A stretch of DNA of 9,684 nucleotides from Sphingomonas sp. (GTDB lineage Bacteria > Pseudomonadota > Alphaproteobacteria > Sphingomonadales > Sphingomonadaceae): NCBI GenBank assembly GCA_019747165.1, contig JAIERC010000232.1, positions 1 through 9,684 on the forward strand. Direction: 5' to 3'. The notes below the pieces were generated by a model. The model searched no databases. It was not told where the DNA came from and saw only the letters and a program-made list of their open reading frames with translations. Below are positions 1 through 5,449 of the stretch, piece after piece (the first letter of the stretch is position 1; each line of letters begins with the position of its first letter). A program made the translations under genes and the position numbers.

Positions 1-866
1 AGGTCACCATTCAGCCGCTCCGGCGCTTTGGTTTTGATGGGGCGATCCTGTTTTCGGATATCTTGATGGTTCCCTCGGCGATGGGACAGCATCTCAGTTT
101 CGGGGCCGGCGAAGGGCCCGCGCTCGCACCACCGTTGATCGACACTGCCCTTGCCGCGCTGCAGGCTGCCCCTGAGCGCCTGGATCCCGTTTATGCGACC
201 GTGCGCAAGGTTGCGGCGATGCTTGATCCCCAGACGACGTTTCTCGGCTTTGCGGGCAGTCCTTGGACGGTTGCGACCTATATGGTCGCTGGTCATGGCA
301 GCAAGGATCAAGCCGAGACCCGGCGCTTTGCCTATCGCGATCCCAAGGCTTTTGGTGAGATCATCGATGCCATTGCCGCGCTGACGGTTGAGTATGTCGG
401 CCGACAGATTGAGGCAGGCGTCGAAGCGATCCAGCTTTTTGACAGCTGGTCCGGCAGTTTGTCGCCCGCACAGTTTGAACGCTGGGTGATTGCCCCGAAT
501 GCAGCGATTACAGCCGCCCTGCATGCCCGTTATCCCGATACGCCCGTGATCGGCTTCCCTAAGGGCGCAGGCGCGAAACTCGCGGCCTATGCGCGTGAGA
601 CGGGCGTGGATGCGCTTGGCCTTGATGAGACGCTTGATCCGGTATGGGCCAATGACACTATTCCCGCTGGCATGCCGGTACAGGGGAATCTTGATCCGCT
701 TGCGTTAATTACTGGCGGTGAAACGCTGGAGATCGCGATTGATCGAGTGCTTGCGGCCTTTCCTGATCGGCCCCATGTTTTCAACCTTGGCCACGGCATT
801 TTGCAGGATACGCCAATCGCCCATGTTGATCAGTTGTTGGCGCAGGTAAGGGGAGCCAAGGCATGA
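1..866 (+). CDS. hemE: Uroporphyrinogen decarboxylase, 3' part (5' end outside window)
   Basis: HemE decarboxylates the four acetate side chains of uroporphyrinogen III to give coproporphyrinogen III, a cytosolic step of heme synthesis. The frame is open from base 3 with no start needed, so the gene enters from upstream; about 287 residues are present of a usual 340 or so. Family landmarks are visible: FGFDGAILFSDIL near bases 30-65, whose Asp matches the catalytic Asp86 of human UROD; GFAGSPWTVATYM near 243-285, whose Tyr matches Tyr164; FDSWSG; IGFPKGAG; GNLDP; and FNLGHGI near the end, whose His matches His339. The substrate-binding Arg motif near the N-terminus lies outside the window. 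The stop TGA (864-866) overlaps the hemJ start in an ATGA. A TTG/ATG pair near base 63 could be mistaken for a start but lies inside the conserved SDIL motif. In Caulobacter and related alphaproteobacteria hemE lies beside oriC. Confidence 0.96.
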   Translation, partial: VTIQPLRRFGFDGAILFSDILMVPSAMGQHLSFGAGEGPALAPPLIDTALAALQAAPERLDPVYATVRKVAAMLDPQTTFLGFAGSPWTVATYMVAGHGSKDQAETRRFAYRDPKAFGEIIDAIAALTVEYVGRQIEAGVEAIQLFDSWSGSLSPAQFERWVIAPNAAITAALHARYPDTPVIGFPKGAGAKLAAYARETGVDALGLDETLDPVWANDTIPAGMPVQGNLDPLALITGGETLEIAIDRVLAAFPDRPHVFNLGHGILQDTPIAHVDQLLAQVRGAKA

Positions 867-1318
867 CGGGCTGGCTTGGTAATGCCTATCTGTGGGTTAA
901 GGCAGCCCATCTTGTTTTTGTGATTTTCTGGATGGCGGGGCTGTTTATGCTGCCCCGTTTTCTGGTCTATCATCAGGAAGCGGCACCTGGTTCTGCTGAG
1001 GCAGCAATTTGGGTTGAGCGCGAACAGAAATTGCGTTCAATCATTTTAACACCGTCGATGATAATCGTCTGGGTGCTTGGCTTGGCATTGGCAGCACAGC
1101 TTGGCCTGTTTAGCGGCGCGACCGGGCTTGGTTGGTTGCATACCAAACTGTTGCTGGTGCTCGGCTTGACCGGGTACCACGGCTATATCACCGGCTATTC
1201 GAAGAAACTTGCGACTGGAAAACAAGCGCTTACCGGCCGACAGTTGCGATTGTTGAACGAAGTGCCCGGCGTGGCAGCGGCGATCATCGTGGTGTTGGCC
1301 ATCGTTCAGCCTTTTTGA
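863..1318 (+). CDS. hemJ: HemJ-type protoporphyrinogen IX oxidase (membrane)
   Basis: HemJ oxidises protoporphyrinogen IX to protoporphyrin IX at the inner membrane, the penultimate heme step in most alphaproteobacteria. The 151-residue protein has about four hydrophobic segments (roughly 11-30, 60-82, 92-112, 134-150). Family marks are KAAHLVFVIFWMAGLF with His16, PRFLVYH, HTKLLLVLGLTGYHGY with Lys95, and RLLNEVP near the end. The conserved His and basic residue correspond to the essential pair known in HemJ. The start ATG at 863 overlaps the hemE stop (ATGA), with a good Shine-Dalgarno GGGGAG at 850-855, so the two heme genes are probably translationally coupled. The length is normal for the family. 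The broader COG1981/UPF0093 family was once loosely called CopD-like; the HemJ reading is favoured by the motifs and the hemE neighbour. Confidence 0.9.
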   Translation: MTGWLGNAYLWVKAAHLVFVIFWMAGLFMLPRFLVYHQEAAPGSAEAAIWVEREQKLRSIILTPSMIIVWVLGLALAAQLGLFSGATGLGWLHTKLLLVLGLTGYHGYITGYSKKLATGKQALTGRQLRLLNEVPGVAAAIIVVLAIVQPF

Positions 1319-1339
1319 AGCTGACTTGACTTGAGCGGC

Positions 1340-1360
1340 GGTGGCGCTTACCCCGCCACC
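1340..1360 (+). promoter_or_regulatory. Hairpin in the hemJ-rho gap (weak terminator or rho leader element)
   Basis: GGTGGCG (1340-1346) and CGCCACC (1354-1360) form a perfect 7-bp stem with a 7-base loop, 21 bases after the hemJ stop codon. No run of T follows, so it is not a classical intrinsic terminator. It could mark the 3' end of the hemE-hemJ transcript or be part of a rho leader; rho is autoregulated through its leader in several bacteria. The rest of the gap (1361-1473) is pyrimidine-rich, with no clear promoter boxes and only a weak ribosome site (CCGGA) before the rho ATG. The role is inferred. Confidence 0.35.
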
Positions 1361-1473
1361 AGTCACCACGCGCGGTTTCGTGCCGTGCGTCGGCCCTTTC
1401 CTTCCAGCATCGTCGCGTTTTCGTTTCGCAGACTGACGCTTCTCCCCAAACCGTTACGACCGGAACGCTCGCC

Positions 1474-2793
1474 ATGCATCTTGCAGACCTGAAGAAAAAG
1501 AAACCAGCCGAGCTGGTCGAGATGGCCGAATCGCTCGGCATCGAAAGTGCATCAACGCTGCGCAAGCAGGATTTGATGTTCGCTATTCTGAAAATTCAGG
1601 CGGAAAATGGCGAACAAATCATGGGGTTGGGGACGATTGAAGTCCTGCCCGATGGTTTTGGCTTTTTGCGGAGCCCGGAGGCCAATTACTTGGCCGGACC
1701 GGATGATATCTATATTTCACCGAACCAGGTGCGCAAGTTCGGTCTGCGCACCGGTGATACGGTCGAGGGTGAAATTCGTGGCCCCAAGGATGGCGAACGG
1801 TATTTTGCGCTGGTTCGGCTGACCTCAGTTAATTTTGATGATCCCGATGCGGTTCGTCACCGGGTTAATTTCGATAATCTCACCCCGCTTTATCCTGACG
1901 AGAAGCTGACGCTTGATCCCCAAGATCCAACGATCAAGGACAAGTCGGCGCGGGTTATCGATATTATCAGCCCGCAGGGTAAGGGGCAGCGCGCGTTGAT
2001 TGTTGCGCCTCCTCGGGTCGGTAAAACGGTCTTGTTGCAAAACATCGCTAAGGCGATCACGGATAATCACCCAGAAGTGTTCCTGATCGTGCTGCTGATT
2101 GACGAGCGGCCCGAAGAAGTGACCGACATGCAGCGCAGCGTGAAGGGCGAAGTGATTTCGTCGACCTTTGATGAGCCAGCCTCACGCCATGTCCAAGTCG
2201 CTGAAATGGTTATTGAAAAGGCCAAGCGGTTGGTGGAGCACAAAAAGGATGTCGTCATCCTGCTCGATTCCATCACGCGCCTGGGCCGTGCTTACAACAC
2301 CGTGGTGCCGTCATCGGGCAAGGTGCTGACCGGCGGTGTTGATGCCAATGCGTTGCAGCGGCCGAAGCGCTTTTTCGGTGCCGCGCGCAATATTGAAGAA
2401 GGCGGATCGCTGTCGATCATCGCCACCGCGCTGATCGATACCGGCAGCCGGATGGACGAAGTTATCTTCGAAGAGTTTAAGGGCACCGGCAATTCGGAAA
2501 TCGTGCTGGATCGCAAGGTGGCTGACAAGCGGATCTTCCCGGCGCTTGATGTCGGTAAATCGGGCACGCGTAAGGAAGAGCTGTTGGTCGATAAGGGCAA
2601 ATTGTCCAAGATGTGGGTGTGGCGATGTTGGCGCTGCTTGCTGTTGAACCGATGTCGTTGCAGTATCTGTGGACGCACATCCTTGCTGATTTCGCCAATT
2701 TCGGGTCTGCGTCCGCGCTCGCTGCCTTTGGTACCGTCGTTCTGCTTGACGTTGCCTTGGCAGGCGACAATGCCATCATCGTCGGCGCCTTAG
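1474..2793 (+). CDS. rho: Transcription termination factor Rho, C-terminus lost and replaced by an out-of-frame tail
   Basis: Rho is the hexameric RNA-dependent ATPase/helicase that ends transcription. Residues 1-382 align with E. coli Rho essentially without net gaps: N-terminal helix bundle (STLRKQDLMFAILK, about 27-40), RNP1-like GFGFLR (61-66) in the cold-shock/OB fold, Walker A APPRVGKT (178-185), catalytic Glu211 in LLIDERPEE, Walker B ILLDS (Asp265), Q-loop with Lys283, and arginine finger Arg366 in SGTRKEEL. After KMWV (380-382) similarity stops. Residues 383-439 are a Trp/Cys-rich tail read out of frame through the start of terC, ending at TAG 2791-2793. The last 37 residues of E. 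coli Rho (from LRKIIHPMG to the end, including the DAMEFL segment) have no counterpart in any frame of the window. The ATPase core residues remain, but the C-terminal helices packing the motor domain are missing, so this copy may be non-functional or the join may be an assembly error. Base composition matches the neighbours. Confidence 0.93.
   Translation: MHLADLKKKKPAELVEMAESLGIESASTLRKQDLMFAILKIQAENGEQIMGLGTIEVLPDGFGFLRSPEANYLAGPDDIYISPNQVRKFGLRTGDTVEGEIRGPKDGERYFALVRLTSVNFDDPDAVRHRVNFDNLTPLYPDEKLTLDPQDPTIKDKSARVIDIISPQGKGQRALIVAPPRVGKTVLLQNIAKAITDNHPEVFLIVLLIDERPEEVTDMQRSVKGEVISSTFDEPASRHVQVAEMVIEKAKRLVEHKKDVVILLDSITRLGRAYNTVVPSSGKVLTGGVDANALQRPKRFFGAARNIEEGGSLSIIATALIDTGSRMDEVIFEEFKGTGNSEIVLDRKVADKRIFPALDVGKSGTRKEELLVDKGKLSKMWVWRCWRCLLLNRCRCSICGRTSLLISPISGLRPRSLPLVPSFCLTLPWQATMPSSSAP
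2618..2652 (+). other. Junction where Rho similarity ends and terC upstream DNA begins
   Basis: Rho homology ends within GTG (2617-2619), codon 382, and the clearly TerC-like protein can start only 33 bases later at 2652. The rho stop codon, its last 37 or so codons and any rho-terC spacer are therefore absent. TGTGG occurs twice at the join (2612-2616 and 2618-2622), which could be microhomology or chance. The breakpoint is placed by protein similarity, so it is uncertain by a few bases. Whether it is biological or from assembly cannot be told from the sequence. Confidence 0.7.
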
Positions 2794-3320
2794 CTGCGGG
2801 ACTGCCGGCGGCGCAGCGTAAACAGGTTATCGCCATCGGTATTTTCGCGGCACTGGTGCTGCGCATTATCTTCGCGGTCGCGGTGCTCTATGGGCTTGAG
2901 AGCTTCAAGCATTATGGCCTGGTGTTCGGCGGTGGCCTGTTGCTGCTGTGGGTTGCCTGGAAAATGTATCGCGAGCTGCGGCCACATCATAAGCATGATG
3001 CGCAGGATGAACTGGGCGGAATCCGCCCACCGAAGAGCTTTCTTGCCGCTGCCTGGGCGGTAGCTGCCGCCGATGTGTCGATGAGCCTTGATAATGTGTT
3101 GGCGGTTGCGGGGGCCGCGCGCGCGCATCCTGGCATCATGGTGGTTGGGCTCATCTTGTCCGTCGCGCTGATGGGGATCGCCGCCAACATCATTGCCAAA
3201 TATATTGAGCGCTATCGGTGGATCGCCTGGGTTGGCCTGCTGGTCATCATCTATGTCGCTGGCCGGATGATTTATGAAGGCTGGTTCGATGTCGAACCGA
3301 TGATGCGGGCGGTTCTTTAA
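2652..3320 (+). CDS. TerC/YjbE-family integral membrane protein
   Basis: This is a roughly 222-residue, strongly hydrophobic protein with about seven predicted membrane segments. It carries the two acidic signature motifs of the TerC superfamily: LLDVALAGDNAIIVG in the first half and ADVSMSLDNVLAVAGAA in the second. The pattern and length fit the YjbE branch. TerC/Alx/YjbE proteins are linked to metal-ion (notably manganese) export or metal loading of secreted proteins, but the substrate here cannot be read from sequence. The ATG at 2652 (MSLQYLW) is chosen because the family N-terminus begins about there; in-frame starts also exist at 2613 (GTG) and 2625 (ATG). None has a clear ribosome site, and the natural upstream region may have been lost with the end of rho. 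The aberrant rho tail overlaps its first 142 bases in another frame. The stop TAA (3318-3320) overlaps the stop of the opposing ogt gene. Confidence 0.87.
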   Translation: MSLQYLWTHILADFANFGSASALAAFGTVVLLDVALAGDNAIIVGALAAGLPAAQRKQVIAIGIFAALVLRIIFAVAVLYGLESFKHYGLVFGGGLLLLWVAWKMYRELRPHHKHDAQDELGGIRPPKSFLAAAWAVAAADVSMSLDNVLAVAGAARAHPGIMVVGLILSVALMGIAANIIAKYIERYRWIAWVGLLVIIYVAGRMIYEGWFDVEPMMRAVL

Positions 3321-3805
3321 AGCAGCCGATCGGTCGGCCGGCGGCGATGGCGTTGCTCATGCGCCAACAGCCATTGTTTGGTGACCGATCCACCGCCACC
3401 TGAATAAGCCCCTATGCCACCACCGGCATTGACGACGCGGTGGCACGGCACAATGATGGGCACGGGATTGCGCGCGCAGGCCTGGCCGATCGCACGCGGG
3501 CCGGAGCCAATTTTTTGTGCAAGCGCGCCATAGCTCATGACGTCGCCAAAGCCGATCATCATAATCCCTTGCCGCAGCGCTGTGCCGCGGGTGCTGGCCA
3601 GCGGCACCAGGGCCAGGTCGAAATTGTCGCGCTCGCCGGCGAACCATTGTTCGATCTGGATCGCAGCGCGCCGCAACGCGTCAGAGGTTCCACGTGAAAC
3701 GGTCGAACCGGTCTCAATGGTGACTGAGGCGATCGCTTCGCCAAGCGCCGATAGCTGAACTGTGCCGATCGGCGTTGCGATACAGGCGTGATCAAGCGCA
3801 TACAT
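3317..3805 (-). CDS. ogt: Methylated-DNA--[protein]-cysteine S-methyltransferase
   Basis: This suicide repair enzyme moves the alkyl group from O6-alkylguanine in DNA to its own cysteine. The 162-residue form has the N-terminal ribonuclease-like part (CIATPIGTVQLSALGE) and the C-terminal wHTH catalytic part: SYGALAQKIG with the helix-swapping Tyr, PRAIGQACARNP with the arginine finger (equivalent to human Arg128), and the active-site motif PCHRVVNAGGGIGAYSGG, followed by K-WLL-HE. All catalytic residues are present and no Ada regulatory domain is attached. The start at ATG 3805 is chosen because MYALDHACIATP fits the family; a TTG at 3841 would add 12 residues. Neither start has a clear ribosome site. 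It is the only minus-strand gene here, divergent from the DUF6489-type gene and tail to tail with terC. A parS-like palindrome lies inside its coding sequence. Confidence 0.92.
   Translation of the reverse strand: MYALDHACIATPIGTVQLSALGEAIASVTIETGSTVSRGTSDALRRAAIQIEQWFAGERDNFDLALVPLASTRGTALRQGIMMIGFGDVMSYGALAQKIGSGPRAIGQACARNPVPIIVPCHRVVNAGGGIGAYSGGGGSVTKQWLLAHEQRHRRRPTDRLL
3686..3701. promoter_or_regulatory. parS: parS-like site inside ogt (degenerate)
   Basis: The 16-mer GGTTCCACGTGAAACG matches the ParB-site consensus TGTTTCACGTGAAACA at 13 of 16 positions, with the CACGTG core and a TTcCACGTGAAAC body intact. One half-site follows the TTTCAC version and the other the TTCCAC version, as seen in natural parS variants. 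It lies about 5 kb upstream of parB. Its position inside a coding gene and its three mismatches make it the weakest of the four candidates. Confidence 0.5.
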
Positions 3806-3858
3806 GTCACGCGTTATGCCGAGCAGCACAGCGTTGCTCAAGCAAAGTTGGACAGGCC

Positions 3859-4092
3859 ATGAAGATCAATGTCGAAGTAGAATGCACGCCAGAAGAAGCC
3901 CGCCGCTTGATGGGGCTGCCCGATTTTTCGCCGGTGCATGAGAAATACATCACCGCGCTGACCGATTCGATGGACGGCCATATCAAGCCGGAAATGCTCG
4001 AATCGATGATGCGGAGCTGGGCGCCGATGGGTGAGGCGGGGATGAATTTCTGGCGCCAATTGTTCGATGGGTCGGCCAAGCCCAAGGGCTGA
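3859..4092 (+). CDS. Small DUF6489-type protein upstream of mnmE
   Basis: A 77-residue soluble protein beginning MKINVEVECTPEEARRLMGLPDFSPVHEKY. This resembles the small conserved alphaproteobacterial family I know as DUF6489, often found just before mnmE; the family name is from memory and unverified. It is acidic and helical in look, with no membrane segment, signal peptide or metal motif, and its function is unknown. The ATG at 3859 is preferred because the conserved part starts there, with GGACAGG just upstream (3850-3856); the frame is open further upstream but without family-like sequence. Only 4 bases separate its stop from the mnmE start, so the two are probably co-transcribed and perhaps translationally coupled. 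Confidence 0.78.
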   Translation: MKINVEVECTPEEARRLMGLPDFSPVHEKYITALTDSMDGHIKPEMLESMMRSWAPMGEAGMNFWRQLFDGSAKPKG

Positions 4093-4096
4093 GGCG

Positions 4097-5392
4097 ATGA
4101 CGGCCGATATGTCGACAATCTTTGCTGTTGCCAGCGGTGCACCGCCGGCGGCGATAGCGATCATGCGGATCAGCGGCCCCATGGCATTGGCAGCGGGATC
4201 GTTGATGGCCGGCTCGTTGCCGCCGCCACGGCAGGCAGTGCTCCGCAGCTTGCGCCATCCGCTGACTGGGCTGTTGCTCGATCGCGCGATCGTTATTGTC
4301 TTTCCTGGCCCGGCGAGCGCTACCGGCGAGGATATGGTTGAGTTCCACCTCCATGGCGGTCGCGCCGTGATAGCAGCGGTTGCCGATGCACTGCAGGGGA
4401 TGGAGGGGCTGCGGCCCGCGGTCGCTGGAGAATTTACGCGGCGCGCCTTGATCGCGGGGCGCATCGATTTGGCGGGCGCCGAAGGACTGGGCGATTTGCT
4501 GACGGCCGAAACCGAGGGCCAGCGACGGGTGGCGATGGCAGCTGTTGAGGGGGTGGTGAGCCGCGCTGTTACCGGCTGGTCATCGCGACTGGTGATGATC
4601 TCCGCACAGGTCGAATCGATATTGGATTTCTCCGATGAGGATGATGTCGATGAGACACCGATCGATGCGATCCGCGAATTGGTGAGTGCGTTGGCCGGGG
4701 ATCTGGCAGCGATTCTTGCTGTCCCGCCCGTTGAACGGCTGCGCGACGGGGTCCGGCTGGTGCTGGCGGGGCCGCCCAATAGTGGCAAGTCAACGCTGCT
4801 GAATGTGCTGGTTGGTCGTGAGGCAGCAATAGTGTCCCCGATTGCCGGTACGACGCGCGACCGGATAGAGGCTTCCATCATCCGGGACGGGATTGCCTAT
4901 GTGGTGACTGACACGGCCGGGCTTGCAGCCGAGACCGACGACCCGATTGAGGCGATTGGGATTGATCGTGCCCATCAAGCAATAGCGTCAGCGGATATTC
5001 TGGTTTGGCTCGGCGATGATCCGCCTGCGATCGACGGTACCTGCCCAACACTATGGCTATGGCCACGCGCTGATGACCGTCCCCCGTCGCCACCTGGCCG
5101 TCTTGCGATATCTGCGCATCGTGGAGAGGGGATAGCTGCTTTGTGGGCGGCTATTGCCGAGGCAGCTGTGACGCTGTTGCCGCGCGAAGATCAGATCGCG
5201 CTAAATCAGCGACAGCGATCCTTGTGTATCGATTGCCATGAGGCGCTTGCCCAGGCGGCACGGTCAGATGATTTGCTGATCATCGCAGAACAGCTTCGCC
5301 GGGCGCGATTGGCGCTCGACCAGATTACCGGCGCTACCCATGTCGAAGCCATGCTTGATGCGCTGTTTGGGCGATTCTGCATCGGCAAGTGA
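4097..5392 (+). CDS. mnmE: tRNA modification GTPase MnmE, with unusual G4 motif
   Basis: MnmE works with MnmG to put an aminomethyl or carboxymethylaminomethyl group on C5 of wobble uridine U34 of certain tRNAs, using methylene-tetrahydrofolate. The 431-residue protein has the N-terminal folate-binding domain (TIFAVASGAPPAAIAIMRISG, about 7-27; HLHGGRAV near 85), a helical domain, an inserted G domain, and the essential C-terminal motif FCIGK (427-431) with Cys428. G-domain motifs: G1 GPPNSGKST (225-233), K-loop GTTRD (251-255), G3 DTAG (272-275), and Glu285 equivalent to E. coli catalytic Glu282. G4, normally NKxD, reads PRAD (323-326), and the stretch between G3 and G4 is short; E. coli MnmE is 454 residues. 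G5 ISA (338-340) is present. The ATG at 4097 has AAGG at 4084-4087; an alternative ATG lies at 4109. Confidence 0.96.
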   Translation: MTADMSTIFAVASGAPPAAIAIMRISGPMALAAGSLMAGSLPPPRQAVLRSLRHPLTGLLLDRAIVIVFPGPASATGEDMVEFHLHGGRAVIAAVADALQGMEGLRPAVAGEFTRRALIAGRIDLAGAEGLGDLLTAETEGQRRVAMAAVEGVVSRAVTGWSSRLVMISAQVESILDFSDEDDVDETPIDAIRELVSALAGDLAAILAVPPVERLRDGVRLVLAGPPNSGKSTLLNVLVGREAAIVSPIAGTTRDRIEASIIRDGIAYVVTDTAGLAAETDDPIEAIGIDRAHQAIASADILVWLGDDPPAIDGTCPTLWLWPRADDRPPSPPGRLAISAHRGEGIAALWAAIAEAAVTLLPREDQIALNQRQRSLCIDCHEALAQAARSDDLLIIAEQLRRARLALDQITGATHVEAMLDALFGRFCIGK

Positions 5393-5408
5393 TGTTTCAC
5401 GTGGAACG
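5393..5408. promoter_or_regulatory. parS: parS-like site directly after the mnmE stop codon
   Basis: TGTTTCACGTGGAACG matches TGTTTCACGTGAAACA at 14 of 16 positions; the change at position 12 is the G found in the TTCCACGTGGAA version of parS. It starts on the base after the mnmE TGA and lies in the 57-base mnmE-mnmG gap. The rest of the gap holds no clear terminator or promoter; a GCGGA about 10 bases before the mnmG ATG may serve as ribosome site. ParB encoded downstream is the expected ligand. Confidence 0.78.
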
Positions 5409-5449
5409 CTTTTGACTCGCGCGGCTGTACCACCTAGCGGACATAGTCT

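Noticed and set aside
63..866. Start of hemE at the TTG/ATG near base 63
   Set aside because: The frame is open from base 3, and conserved HemE residues, including the catalytic Asp motif, lie upstream of that start.
1326..1354. TTGACT (1326-1331) as a -35 box for rho
   Set aside because: No acceptable -10 box lies 16-18 bases downstream, and the hairpin covers that position.
2652..2793. Rho-TerC fusion protein
   Set aside because: The rho tail and terC are in different frames, so no fusion protein is encoded; the overlap is a by-product of the lost rho stop codon.
2292..2866. Minus-strand open frames across the rho-terC junction
   Set aside because: They run antisense through conserved Rho coding sequence and show no homology I recognise; they do not contain the missing Rho C-terminus.
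3325..3338. GCCGA/TCGGC hairpin after the terC stop as a terminator
   Set aside because: Only 5 bp, no T tract, and inside the ogt coding sequence; short GC palindromes like this are common by chance here.
3838..4881. Long open frame on the minus strand (347 codons) opposite the DUF6489-type gene and mnmE
   Set aside because: It is Ser/Thr/Arg-rich with no recognisable domain and lies fully antisense to well-conserved genes; typical of antisense frames in GC-rich codon usage.
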